From Alphaproteobacteria bacterium (GTDB lineage: Bacteria; Pseudomonadota; Alphaproteobacteria; Puniceispirillales; Puniceispirillaceae), in NCBI GenBank assembly GCA_012269555.1, contig JAAXKA010000057.1:37217-90055 (forward strand): a stretch of DNA of 52,839 nucleotides, read 5' to 3'. A program made the translations under genes and the position numbers. Below, one piece after another: positions 8,989-17,376 of this stretch; the stretch's first letter is position 1; the number at the start of each line of letters is the position of its first letter. The notes under the pieces were generated by a model that did no database searches, was not told where the DNA came from, and worked only from the letters and a program-made list of their open reading frames with translations.

Positions 8989-9495
8989 TTATTTTTTTAC
9001 ACTAAGCGTTTTTTTAGCAGTTGCTTTCTTAGCAGCTAATTTTTTGGTAGTAGCTTTTGTACTACTTGCCTTTTTTATAGTTTGTTTTTTAATACTTTTT
9101 TTTGCAACTGCTTCTTTTGTGGTGCTTTTATTCTCTTTGCCCCCTTCTGGTTGGGGTTTTTTATTTGAGGCTTTTATCTTCCCATCTGGACTTATATCTA
9201 TAATTTTGAGAAGAGTTAAATCTTGTCTATGTCCCTGGGTTCTTCGATGGTTTTTACGTCGCTTTCGACGAAAAATAATCAACTTAGGACCGCGAGCTTG
9301 TTTTACAACTTTGGCGGAAACTAACGCACCATCCACTTTTGGTGTTCCAATTGTTAAATCACCATTATTATTTAGCATCATCACATTGTCTAAATAAATA
9401 GTTGAACCAGTCTCTGCCTTAATAAATTCAACCATTATTGTGTCATCTTTTGAAACACGGTATTGTTTTCCACCTGTTTTCACCACAGCATACAT
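8989..9495 (-). CDS. rplU: 50S ribosomal protein L21 (bL21) with long Lys/Ala tail
   Basis: A 168-residue L21. Residues 1-103 are the standard domain ([38 protein letters not shown]). About 65 further residues form a Lys/Ala/Thr/Ser tail with repeated KKAT/KKAS units. Such tails are known on some alphaproteobacterial L21 proteins and resemble histone-H1-like tails; the role here is unknown. A Shine-Dalgarno (AAAGGTG) precedes the ATG. The gene is first in the rplU-rpmA transcript, behind a sigma-70 promoter and a leader of about 115 bases. Confidence 0.95.
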   Translation of the reverse strand: MYAVVKTGGKQYRVSKDDTIMVEFIKAETGSTIYLDNVMMLNNNGDLTIGTPKVDGALVSAKVVKQARGPKLIIFRRKRRKNHRRTQGHRQDLTLLKIIDISPDGKIKASNKKPQPEGGKENKSTTKEAVAKKSIKKQTIKKASSTKATTKKLAAKKATAKKTLSVKK

Positions 9496-9616
9496 GGAGA
9501 CACCTTTAATAAAAAGTTAATAAAATTTCTTAATCAAGTTAAATTTTGTAACAAATATAGTTAGTTAAAAATTCATAAGAGTTAATTTGAGCAATCACAT
9601 CTTAAGACGATGCGAG

Positions 9617-9644
9617 ACTATACATCTTGGGCTATTTCTGTCAA
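9617..9644 (-). promoter_or_regulatory. Sigma-70-type promoter of rplU-rpmA
   Basis: On the minus strand a consensus -35 TTGACA (9644-9639) and a -10 TATAGT (9622-9617) are separated by 16 bp. The predicted start of transcription is near 9610, giving a leader of about 115 nt before rplU. An 11-bp dyad (ACATC T GATGT, 9662-9672) sits about 20 bp upstream of the -35 box. The promoter is one of the best matches in the window, as expected for a ribosomal protein operon. Confidence 0.75.
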
Positions 9645-9722
9645 GTGTTGCATCTGTTTTTACATCTGATGTGTTATATTAATTAGAAATTAATTATTAT
9701 TTTGAGCAGTAAATTGATATTA

Positions 9723-10748
9723 TTATTTTTCTAACAATGAAATAGCAGCATTTCTTCCTGAAATCCACGCTGATTCAATGCGTGGTCCAGAAAGCCAGTC
9801 ACCTGCTAGAGCAATTGAATGGTGTATATTAGTGCGCATATGTGATTCGTCGGCAATTTTGGATACCCTCGCAAAACGCCATTTATGGCCTTCTAAGTAA
9901 GAAATCTGTTCTGGTAGCGCAGATATATTGAGTTTGTTACTTTCACTAATTATTGATTTCCATTCCCCCCATAATTCATGAGACAGTTGATTTAGATTTC
10001 TTTCAATATTTTTTAAGGAAAATTTGGGACTCGCATGAATGATTATAGAGAAATAAGACGTATTATTTGTTTCTCCATGTGACCATTTTCCAATGGACCA
10101 GCTTATATTTCTTTTTGCCAGTAATATAGGTTCAAATGTTGACCGGTTCTTATTCAAAATTAACGCAGAATCGTATGACAATTGAATACCTGCTAAAATT
10201 GCAATACAAGGCTGATATTCAGCTTTCAAGGTTGTTTGTCTTAGCTCTGTTAGAAATTCTGGAAGTATTGCATGTGTTTGGGGTGCGGGCATTGTCAGAA
10301 TAACATTATTTGCATAAATAGGCTTTGAGTTTTCAATTGATATACACCAACCTCTAGTACCTTTTTCCTCTTTCTTTTTAATTTTTGTTACAAGTGCATT
10401 TTGAACAATATTAAAAGGGCTTACTAATGTTGAAATAAATGACTTAAATATAGGATTTCCAACGTATACTGGGCCTTTTTGGGGATGATCAAAAATAGCT
10501 ATTTCTTTATTTTTAGCACCTGTTTGAACTAATTCGTTAAATTCACTATCTTTTGTTGTAAAAAATTGAGCACCATGATCAAACGAAAATAAAGGGTGGT
10601 TTCTTGTAGATAATCTACCGCCAGGATTATTACCCTTATCAATTATGAGCACATCTCTTTTATTTTTGGTAAGAGTGTTTGCAGCGGATAATCCAGCTAC
10701 TCCAGAACCAATAATGACGAATTCGTATGTTTGTTTTAATGTGTTTAT
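9723..10748 (-). CDS. FAD-dependent oxidoreductase (renalase/amine-oxidase-like), likely non-ATG start
   Basis: A flavoprotein of about 341 residues related to the NAD/FAD-dependent amine-oxidase-like (COG3380-type) family; the substrate is not known. The Rossmann motif FVIIGSGVAGLSAA lies upstream of the first canonical in-frame start (GTG at 10652), so that start would remove the FAD site. The frame is open back to a TAG at 10763-10761 with no ATG, GTG or TTG codon. A GGAG Shine-Dalgarno (10759-10756) is followed after seven bases by ATA at 10748-10746, giving the N-terminus xNTLKQTYEFVIIGSG. Further motifs are NPGGRLSTR, FDHGAQFFTT and the C-terminal LAGDWLSGPRIESAWISGRNAA (second FAD contact). 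It is isolated between rplU and a divergent HAD gene. Family placement is firm; the start codon is inferred, and a mutated start is the alternative. Confidence 0.8.
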   Translation of the reverse strand: MNTLKQTYEFVIIGSGVAGLSAANTLTKNKRDVLIIDKGNNPGGRLSTRNHPLFSFDHGAQFFTTKDSEFNELVQTGAKNKEIAIFDHPQKGPVYVGNPIFKSFISTLVSPFNIVQNALVTKIKKKEEKGTRGWCISIENSKPIYANNVILTMPAPQTHAILPEFLTELRQTTLKAEYQPCIAILAGIQLSYDSALILNKNRSTFEPILLAKRNISWSIGKWSHGETNNTSYFSIIIHASPKFSLKNIERNLNQLSHELWGEWKSIISESNKLNISALPEQISYLEGHKWRFARVSKIADESHMRTNIHHSIALAGDWLSGPRIESAWISGRNAAISLLEK

Positions 10749-10857
10749 TTGAATTCTCCGCTATAGAGGTTTATCATCACTTAAGGAAATTCAATCTAAA
10801 ATTGATCAACAACGGGAATTAAAAAATGTCAATTTTTTCCAAAAAACGTTTATAAAT

Positions 10858-11844
10858 ATGACTGATAAAGAAAATAGTCCTGATTATAGTGATAACAATA
10901 AGCTAAACTTATATAGTGCTGAAATTCCACCTGCAAATAAATTAAATGCAGAAAGCGCATTTAAGATTTACGAGTTATTAAGGCCAATTTTACCTGAAAC
11001 TAAATCAATCGATCCAAAAATGTTAGGTTCTGTTAGTGAACTTCTTGATGAGGTGGATGGAATTATTTTAGATGGGTATGGAATTGTTAACATTGGAAAT
11101 AATTTAACTCCGGGGTTCCAAAAATTTTTTTCTGAAATTTCCCATCGCAATCTTCCGTTTGTTATTCTAACGAATGGTGCTAGTCAGCCCTCCAAGAAAA
11201 CAGCACAGATATATAATAGTTGGGGATTAGAAATAAGCAGGCATGATATAATCTCGAGTAGAGATGTCCTTGAAGAAAAGCTGATAAATAAATCTGCAAA
11301 AAATATAATGCGCTTAGATGAAGCCACCGCACCACTTAAACATTGTTTGGATTTTAATCAAAAAATGGGGATTTATTGTGATGCTTTGCGGCAAGCTGAA
11401 GCTTTTGCGTTTATGGGAAGTATTGGGTGGACAGATACCAAGCAATCAAAACTTGAGGCAGCATTGAGAGAAAATCCTAGGACTGTTTTCGTTGCAAATC
11501 CGGATATTACAGCCCCACAAGAAAATAGGTTTTCTGCCGAACCTGGATATTGGGTGGCTCGAGCTATGAAGCAGGCAGAATTCCCAGTAGAATGGTATGG
11601 AAAACCTTATCCCGCTTCATTTCAAATGGCTATTAAAATTCTTCAGAGAAAAACAACTAAGGCCCTGAAAAAATCACGAATAGCAATGATTGGAGATTCG
11701 TTGCATACAGACATCTTAGGAGCCAATGCAGCGGGCTTAATGTCTGTTTTGGTTACGAATTACGGATTAATGCGTGGATTAAACGTTTTGGAAATCTGTA
11801 AACAGACTTCAATTTTTCCTCATTTTATAGCTCCGGTACTTTAA
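10858..11844 (+). CDS. HAD-superfamily class IIA phosphatase
   Basis: A 328-residue HAD hydrolase of the NagD-like class IIA type (TIGR01459-like). The first motif is ILDGYGIV (about residues 71-78), with nucleophile Asp in a D-G-Y-G context. Motif II is FVILTNGAS. The class IIA cap domain is followed by WYGKPYPASF and motif IV, AMIGDSLHTDILGANAAG. The substrate is unknown; sugar or nucleotide phosphates are usual for the class. The first 60 residues are weakly conserved and no clear Shine-Dalgarno precedes the chosen ATG, so the start is uncertain. It heads a plus-strand run toward folB. Confidence 0.85.
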   Translation: MTDKENSPDYSDNNKLNLYSAEIPPANKLNAESAFKIYELLRPILPETKSIDPKMLGSVSELLDEVDGIILDGYGIVNIGNNLTPGFQKFFSEISHRNLPFVILTNGASQPSKKTAQIYNSWGLEISRHDIISSRDVLEEKLINKSAKNIMRLDEATAPLKHCLDFNQKMGIYCDALRQAEAFAFMGSIGWTDTKQSKLEAALRENPRTVFVANPDITAPQENRFSAEPGYWVARAMKQAEFPVEWYGKPYPASFQMAIKILQRKTTKALKKSRIAMIGDSLHTDILGANAAGLMSVLVTNYGLMRGLNVLEICKQTSIFPHFIAPVL

Positions 11845-11914
11845 ATTCTGCGCGTTTTACTATTGGTTTATATTTTTCCTGTGTTATGTTTTTTATTGAA
11901 ATTTAGGACAAAAA

Positions 11915-12679
11915 ATGGGTTTAAGCTTAAAAAAAATTTTAATTACAGGTGGGTCTAAGCGTATTGGAGCTGCGCTTGCAACACATCTGGCAGCAGATGG
12001 TTGGCACGTAATAATACATTGTAATAAAAACAGAAAATCAGCGGAAGCACTTTGTGCACGCCTTATAGAAAAGGGAAGGGAAGTCGAAGTTCTTCAAGCT
12101 GATTTGTCTAATCCCGACGCCTGCAAGCAATTGATTAAAGATGCTTCTCGGGGGTTGCCTCTATCTGCTTTGATAAACAATGCCTCTTTGTTCGTTTATG
12201 ATGAAATTAATGATTTCTCTGTCCAGACTTTACAAAGACATATAGCGGTTAATGTTGCTGCTCCCGCAATTTTAACTTCGGAATTTGCGAAACAATTTAG
12301 AGCAAAAAATAGTGGATGTGTAATAAACATTCTTGATTCAAAGTTATTTGGCCTTAATCCAGATTACTTCACCTACACTTTATCAAAAGCGGCTCTCCAG
12401 AATTTTGGTATTTTGGCAGCACAGGCATATGCACCTGCACTTAGGGTAAATGCAATTGCGCCCGGAATTACCCTTCCCTCAGGCGGCCAAACAGATGAAG
12501 AATTCAAACGGTCTCATAAACGAAATTTGCTTAGAAAAGGCGCAGATAAAGAAGATATAGTCGCTGCTGCACGTTTAATATTATCTACATCTTCTATGAC
12601 GGGAGAGACAATTATTCTTGATGGAGGAGCGCATTTGCAGCCATTACCTCGGGATGTTGCTTTTATGGAAGATAATTAA
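11915..12679 (+). CDS. SDR-family oxidoreductase, FolM/pteridine-reductase-like
   Basis: A 254-residue short-chain dehydrogenase/reductase. It has the cofactor motif TGGSKRIGAALA (about residues 11-22), INNASLF, and the catalytic YTLSK (YxxxK, about 153-157). The C-terminus GGAHLQPLPRDVAF is typical of alphaproteobacterial FolM-like reductases. These reduce dihydromonapterin, or pteridines in general, to tetrahydro forms. The stop is immediately followed by the ATG of folB, which supports a pterin role. A good Shine-Dalgarno (AGGAC) lies before the ATG. The exact substrate is inferred from context. Confidence 0.85.
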   Translation: MGLSLKKILITGGSKRIGAALATHLAADGWHVIIHCNKNRKSAEALCARLIEKGREVEVLQADLSNPDACKQLIKDASRGLPLSALINNASLFVYDEINDFSVQTLQRHIAVNVAAPAILTSEFAKQFRAKNSGCVINILDSKLFGLNPDYFTYTLSKAALQNFGILAAQAYAPALRVNAIAPGITLPSGGQTDEEFKRSHKRNLLRKGADKEDIVAAARLILSTSSMTGETIILDGGAHLQPLPRDVAFMEDN

Positions 12680-13048
12680 ATGTATGAACCTAATTTAAAA
12701 CGATGTTTTCAGCTTTATGGTATTGAAGTTATTTGCTCCATTGGAATTCATCAGTTTGAGCGTCAAAAGCCACAACGAATTTTAATTGATTTGGATGTTC
12801 ACCTTGATCCAAAAAATGAACCCAGTTCTGACAAAATTTCTGAGGCACTTGACTATGATACGGTGAGAAGCGCTGTCTTGAAATTATGTAGAAGCAAGCA
12901 TTTTGATTTGCAGGAAACATTGGCACGTGAGATATTTGATTTAGTGAGTCAGATGCCTTCGGTTATAGGTGTGTCCATTCGAACTTGTAAGCCAGATGTC
13001 TATTCTGATATCCGCGAGGCCGCTTATATCTTGTCTAATTGCAAGTAA
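12680..13048 (+). CDS. folB: Dihydroneopterin aldolase
   Basis: A 122-residue enzyme of folate synthesis that cleaves 7,8-dihydroneopterin to 6-hydroxymethyl-dihydropterin. Family features are the early YGIEVICSIGIHQFERQKPQRILIDLD pattern (reported here in parts: CSIGIHQFE, QRILIDLD), ALDYDTVRSAV, FDLQETLARE and the C-terminal VSIRTCKPD. It begins on the base after the SDR stop codon, implying coupled translation. Confidence 0.93.
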   Translation: MYEPNLKRCFQLYGIEVICSIGIHQFERQKPQRILIDLDVHLDPKNEPSSDKISEALDYDTVRSAVLKLCRSKHFDLQETLAREIFDLVSQMPSVIGVSIRTCKPDVYSDIREAAYILSNCK

Positions 13049-13150
13049 CTTTGTGAATAATATACTTAAATGGATTTCATTTAATAAATCTTGCTATTTT
13101 TAAAAAGAATTTTGAGGTATGTTTATTCGATATCATATAAAGGATAAGCA

Positions 13151-13876
13151 ATGTTATATGATGTAGGAAAAATAGATACCTTTTATAATAGCACACGTGG
13201 ACAAATGGTTGCGAGACTATTGAACAAAGAGCTATCAAAAATCTGGATGCCATCAAATAAAACTTCAAACCTTGTGGTTGGTTTTCCCTCTATTTTTCCT
13301 GAGCGAAGCACAATGTTTCCAGTGTTAATGCCATCTGAAATTGGTGGTATGCCATGGGAATATGAAAATGTTGTATATAGCGCATTGATTGACTCAACAA
13401 GTTGGCCATTGGAGAGTGACTCAGTTGACTATGTTCTAATAACGCATGCACTTGAATTTATTCTAGATAAAAATGGATTTTTGTTGGAAGCGAGTCGGGT
13501 TTTAAGAAGTGCGGGCAAACTTATAATGATTGTGCCTCATCGTGGTGGTTTGTGGTCAAGAGCTGAAACAACACCCTTTGGACACGGCACCCCTTTCAGC
13601 AAACGTCAAATTTTCGCCCTATTAAAAAATACAGGGTTAAATCCAGAAAAATGCACAAGAAGTTTGTTTTTGCCACCATTCGTAGATAAATTACCAAGGG
13701 TATTTTCTAACCAAGTAGAAGTTTTTGGGGAGCGCGTGTTACCACTTCTTGGAGGAGTCCTAATTGTTGAAGCAAATAAATTGGTTTATGCAGAACCAAA
13801 TAAAAACAGGCTTGCCACGAAGAAACGGTTGTTTGTGTCTGTAAAAGGCCAGTCAGCTTATTCTGTAGAAGAATAA
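13151..13876 (+). CDS. Class I SAM-dependent methyltransferase
   Basis: A 241-residue methyltransferase-like protein. It has an N-terminal segment (FYNSTRGQMVARLL), a motif-I position reading LVVGFPS rather than the GxGxG of most methyltransferases, the acidic pair PLESDSVDYVLITHALEF, and a late motif ASRVLRSAGKLIMIVPHRGGLWSR followed by TPFGHGTPFSKRQI. This pattern belongs to a family common in alphaproteobacteria, often near gloB. The substrate is unknown, and the weak motif I leaves open altered cofactor binding. A Shine-Dalgarno (AAAGGA) precedes the ATG. Confidence 0.82.
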   Translation: MLYDVGKIDTFYNSTRGQMVARLLNKELSKIWMPSNKTSNLVVGFPSIFPERSTMFPVLMPSEIGGMPWEYENVVYSALIDSTSWPLESDSVDYVLITHALEFILDKNGFLLEASRVLRSAGKLIMIVPHRGGLWSRAETTPFGHGTPFSKRQIFALLKNTGLNPEKCTRSLFLPPFVDKLPRVFSNQVEVFGERVLPLLGGVLIVEANKLVYAEPNKNRLATKKRLFVSVKGQSAYSVEE

Positions 13877-13937
13877 TAAAGTTCTGAAAAAAAGCGAGAA
13901 ATTTTTTATTTTGATGGCAACTTTTGGGGGAAATTTT

Positions 13938-14585
13938 ATGTCAGACACACTTTTGGAAATAAGACAAAAGATAGATAAAATAGACCAAGCGTTACTTGAT
14001 TTAATTAGGCAGCGTTTGTCTCTCTCTAATGAAATAGCTACTGTGAAGTTAGATGGTAGCCCAGTTTACCGCCCAGCAAGAGAAGCTCTACTTATGCATA
14101 AGCTTCTTTTGCAAATAGATAATGATTTTGAAAAAGATGTTGTTATCAGGTTGTGGAGATTATTATTAGCTTCAAGTGTCCATAGACAGAAACCAAAATT
14201 TAAAATTATAAGTCTTCGAGGTTTAGAAAAATTTACTCAAGAATTCAGTTCTAATTTCTTGGAACATGAACAATGTGAAACAGAGAAAGATATAATAAAA
14301 AAATTGTTGGAAAATGATGCAGAAATCGCATTTTTTCCTTATTCGGGGCTCTCTAAAATCGGAATGCATCTTGGAAAAAAGACGGGTATTTATCTTAATC
14401 ATAAAATAGATAATGTTGCTATAATCTGTAAAAACATGCCAGAAGAAACAGGCTTTGATATTTCAGTTTTTAAGAGTTCCAATGTTTTAGAAACAGCAAT
14501 AATTGAAAAACCTGGTTTCTTGGCAGAAAATAATTCAAAGGAACTTGTTTATATTGGAGCTTGGGTTAATCTAAAATCTAGTTAA
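13938..14585 (+). CDS. Chorismate mutase with C-terminal extension
   Basis: An AroQ-type chorismate mutase of about 215 residues that converts chorismate to prephenate. The N-terminal helical domain (about residues 1-90) shows EIRQKIDKIDQALLDLI, RLSLSNEIATVK and YRPAREALLMHKLL, with the active-site arginines and lysine typical of AroQ. A further 120 or so residues (AEIAFFPYSGLSKIG and similar) do not match a complete prephenate dehydratase. I start at the ATG at 13938, which follows a GGGGGAAA stretch, rather than the TTG at 13911. Next in line are hisC and tyrC, so it feeds Tyr/Phe synthesis. Confidence 0.87.
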   Translation: MSDTLLEIRQKIDKIDQALLDLIRQRLSLSNEIATVKLDGSPVYRPAREALLMHKLLLQIDNDFEKDVVIRLWRLLLASSVHRQKPKFKIISLRGLEKFTQEFSSNFLEHEQCETEKDIIKKLLENDAEIAFFPYSGLSKIGMHLGKKTGIYLNHKIDNVAIICKNMPEETGFDISVFKSSNVLETAIIEKPGFLAENNSKELVYIGAWVNLKSS

Positions 14586-14637
14586 AACTAGGATAATTCT
14601 AGAGTTTTTCATTTTTACAGTTGGAGATATCTTTATA

Positions 14638-15735
14638 ATGACAGTTAAGCCAATGCCAGCTGATGCTATACAAACACTGGTGAGTTATAGACCTAATTTT
14701 GGTAAAAAAATATCTAAATCATTGATTCGGTTGTCTGTCAATGAGAATGGAATTGGGTGTTCCCCTCTCGTTGAGGAGGCAATAAAAAAAAATGATATAA
14801 AGTTTTATCGATATCCTGCACAACAAGATGAGGATTTAATAGAATCAATAGCATTGAGGTTTAAGCTAAAGCCAGAGAAAATTTTAACAGGAAATGGTTC
14901 TGATGAGCTTATTTATTTATTATGCACTGCTTTCTTAAACCCTGGTGATGAAGCGATTCATACAGAATATGGTTTTCTGGTATTTCCGCAGGCAATAAAA
15001 ATAGCTGGAGGCGTCCCTATTGTTGCGCCAGATGATAACTTTACAGTAAGCGTTGACGCTATTATCTCTAAGCTTACACCAAAGACAAAATTGGTGTTTC
15101 TTGCAAATCCCAATAATCCAACGGGTTCAATGATTTCTGACCAGGAATTAACAAGATTAATCGAGTCAATTCCAAAATCTGTCCTTCTTATTCTTGACTG
15201 GGCTTATTGCGAGTATGTGACCTCTGGTCTATCTGATGCGGCTAAGCTAGTTGAATCTAATAATAACGTTGTTATGCTTAGGACGTTTTCTAAGTTATTT
15301 GGAATAGCAGCTTTGCGATTGGGTTGGGGTTATTGCCCCCCAGATATTCTTGCGACTCTGCAATCTATACGAGGGCCATTCTCAGTTAATCAAATTGCAG
15401 CTTTAGCTGGAAGAGTTGCTGTAGAGGACATAGCCTTTCAAGAGAAGTCAGTTGCCCATAATAAATTTTGGATGAATGAGATAGTAAATAGATTCAATGA
15501 GATGGGTGTTAAAACATTAGAAGGCCAAGCAAATTTTATGTTACTTGATTTTAGAAATAAAAATGGGCCTTCTGCGGCCTATATTGCTAATCATCTTATG
15601 GAACAAGGTATTCAGCTAAGAGATATGACTCCCTATGGTTTACCAGAAATGCTAAGAATGTCGATTGGAAGAACTGACGAAATGGAAAAATTTACACTAT
15701 GTTTAAGAAAAATTCTTCTTCAGGAGGCTAGTTAA
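14638..15735 (+). CDS. hisC: Histidinol-phosphate/aromatic aminotransferase HisC
   Basis: A 365-residue PLP-dependent fold-type I aminotransferase. Markers are LSVNENGIGCSP, TGNGSDELI, LANPNNPTGS, the DWAYCEY segment, and the PLP lysine in TFSKLFGIAALRLGW (Lys about 219). HisC acts in histidine synthesis, and in alphaproteobacteria the copy lying between chorismate mutase and tyrC commonly also transaminates aromatic keto acids. Context supports the aromatic role; the sequence alone cannot decide. Confidence 0.93.
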   Translation: MTVKPMPADAIQTLVSYRPNFGKKISKSLIRLSVNENGIGCSPLVEEAIKKNDIKFYRYPAQQDEDLIESIALRFKLKPEKILTGNGSDELIYLLCTAFLNPGDEAIHTEYGFLVFPQAIKIAGGVPIVAPDDNFTVSVDAIISKLTPKTKLVFLANPNNPTGSMISDQELTRLIESIPKSVLLILDWAYCEYVTSGLSDAAKLVESNNNVVMLRTFSKLFGIAALRLGWGYCPPDILATLQSIRGPFSVNQIAALAGRVAVEDIAFQEKSVAHNKFWMNEIVNRFNEMGVKTLEGQANFMLLDFRNKNGPSAAYIANHLMEQGIQLRDMTPYGLPEMLRMSIGRTDEMEKFTLCLRKILLQEAS

Positions 15736-15740
15736 GGCAA

Positions 15741-16625
15741 ATGGCTGATAAGCTCCCAAATGTTTCTGTAATAGGTCTTGGATTAATTGGCAGTTCTATT
15801 GTATGTGCAACTCAATATTTTGGTGCTGCAGCGACTGTTACTGGTTTTGATGCATCTAAGGAAGTTCTATTAGAGGCAGAAAAAATAGGGCTTCCTGTAA
15901 ATTTAGTCGATGATATAAGGGCTGCTGTTAAGGATGCAGATATCATATTTTTAGCAGTACCGGTTGGAGCTATGGCTGGGGTAGTTAAACAAATTATTTC
16001 AAATCTTAAGCCAGGTGCTATTCTTACAGATACTGGTTCAACCAAACGTTCTGTCATTGATGATATTAATCCTCTTGTCTTGCCTCATATTTCCTTTGTT
16101 CCTGGTCATCCATTAGCAGGAACTGAGTTTTCAGGACCATCTGCAGGTTTCCCTACTTTGTTTAAGGACCACTATTGGCTTCTAATCGGTGACAAAAAAA
16201 CAAACTCTGCAATTTCAGTGATTAAGAGATTTTGTGAGAAATTAGGAGCTATGGTAGAAGTCATGGATGCAAATTATCATGATAAGGTTCTAGCAATAAC
16301 TTCTCATTTGCCTCATTTAATTGCCTTTACCATAGTCGGGACAGCCTCAGATTTGGAACATGACTTAAAAAATGATGTTATTAGATTTTCAGCATCCGGA
16401 TTTAGGGATTTTACCCGAATTGCAGCTTCAGATCCTACAATGTGGCGGGACGTATTTTTAAATAATGATAAGGCTGTGCTTGAAATGTTGCAGCGATTTA
16501 CAGAGGACCTCACATTTCTTCAGAAAGCTATCAATGAGCGGGAGGGAGATAAACTTTTTAATTTATTTAAGCGCACAGGAGAAATAAGACGGTCAATTAT
16601 TGATATAGGTTTTGCAAAAGAGTGA
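15741..16625 (+). CDS. tyrC: Prephenate/arogenate dehydrogenase
   Basis: A 294-residue TyrA-family NAD(P)-dependent dehydrogenase that makes hydroxyphenylpyruvate or tyrosine from prephenate or arogenate. It has VIGLGLIGSS (residues about 10-19), LTDTGSTKRSV, the catalytic-histidine block FVPGHPLAGTEFSGP, and SHLPHLIAFTIVG. There is no ACT domain, so no direct sign of tyrosine feedback. It starts 5 bp after hisC, and its Shine-Dalgarno (CAGGAGG) lies inside the end of hisC. Confidence 0.93.
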   Translation: MADKLPNVSVIGLGLIGSSIVCATQYFGAAATVTGFDASKEVLLEAEKIGLPVNLVDDIRAAVKDADIIFLAVPVGAMAGVVKQIISNLKPGAILTDTGSTKRSVIDDINPLVLPHISFVPGHPLAGTEFSGPSAGFPTLFKDHYWLLIGDKKTNSAISVIKRFCEKLGAMVEVMDANYHDKVLAITSHLPHLIAFTIVGTASDLEHDLKNDVIRFSASGFRDFTRIAASDPTMWRDVFLNNDKAVLEMLQRFTEDLTFLQKAINEREGDKLFNLFKRTGEIRRSIIDIGFAKE

Positions 16626-16640
16626 TCTTAATTACTAGAT

Positions 16641-17234
16641 TTATCCAAAACTAAATTTTACAAACAAAAATTTAAGATATTCTTTTAGTAGAAGTCTACT
16701 TGTCTGCCAGCTTAAATACCAATGTGATAATTTTAAATCAGGCGGATTAACAGCCTGAAAATATATTTTCTTTTCTGGCAGATATCGTCTAAAAATAATT
16801 TCTGCCCTTGGCAAATGGTAATTTGCGCTAACAAGTAAAACATCTTTTAGATTATGTTTTTGCATCCATTGAATAGTTGCTCTTGCATTCCCATTTGTAT
16901 CAATCGCGGTAAACTCAATTTCAACACAGCAATCAAAAAACAAAGCCTGTTCATCTGAAAGAGACAAACTTTCTCTCAATAATTGTTTTGAAATACCTTG
17001 TCCCACACCTGAAATAAGCATTTTGTTTGCTTTACCCCCGGACAGCATTTCCAATCCTTTTTGGATACGCGCTTGTCCGCCTGTTACTACAACTATGCCA
17101 TTCAAGGGTTCAACTAAAGAAATATTAGCTTTTGGAAGTGTGAGAATGAATTGTTGAAAACTTGCTAATGCCAATCCTGCTAGAAGTAGAAAGCATAAGA
17201 AAACTCTTTGAATAGAATTAGGAATAAAGGACAT
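16641..17234 (-). CDS. DUF218/YdcF-like (SanA/ElyC) membrane-anchored protein
   Basis: A 197-residue protein with a single N-terminal hydrophobic segment (about residues 10-28, FLCFLLLAGLALASF) and a DUF218 domain outside it: VVVTGGQARIQKGLEML, MLISGVGQG, TNGNARATIQWM and VSANYHLPRAEIIFR. Relatives (YdcF, SanA, ElyC) are linked to cell-envelope integrity and vancomycin sensitivity; biochemical activity is not settled. It converges on tyrC with a 15-bp gap. In other alphaproteobacteria ftsX and ftsE are often next to it, but they are absent here. Confidence 0.85.
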   Translation of the reverse strand: MSFIPNSIQRVFLCFLLLAGLALASFQQFILTLPKANISLVEPLNGIVVVTGGQARIQKGLEMLSGGKANKMLISGVGQGISKQLLRESLSLSDEQALFFDCCVEIEFTAIDTNGNARATIQWMQKHNLKDVLLVSANYHLPRAEIIFRRYLPEKKIYFQAVNPPDLKLSHWYLSWQTSRLLLKEYLKFLFVKFSFG

Positions 17235-17376
17235 GACAAGAGCTCTTGTTAGTTATAAAATTTTAGAATGAATTTATTACTCTTTAACTTCACTTCGTAT
17301 TAGATAAATAATCAAGTTAAATCAGCTATTACTATTTTTAGTGTTGTTAAACTTATTTTTTTAGGATTTAGATTTA

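Noticed and set aside
9040-9400. Plus-strand 117-residue hydrophobic frame opposite rplU
   Set aside because: It is the antisense shadow of the lysine-rich L21 tail (lysine codons read as phenylalanine and leucine), with no ribosome binding site.
13260-13330. Methyltransferase as a broken or inactive enzyme because the GxGxG motif is missing
   Set aside because: The LVVGFPS form fits the usual pattern of this alphaproteobacterial family, and the rest of the protein is intact.
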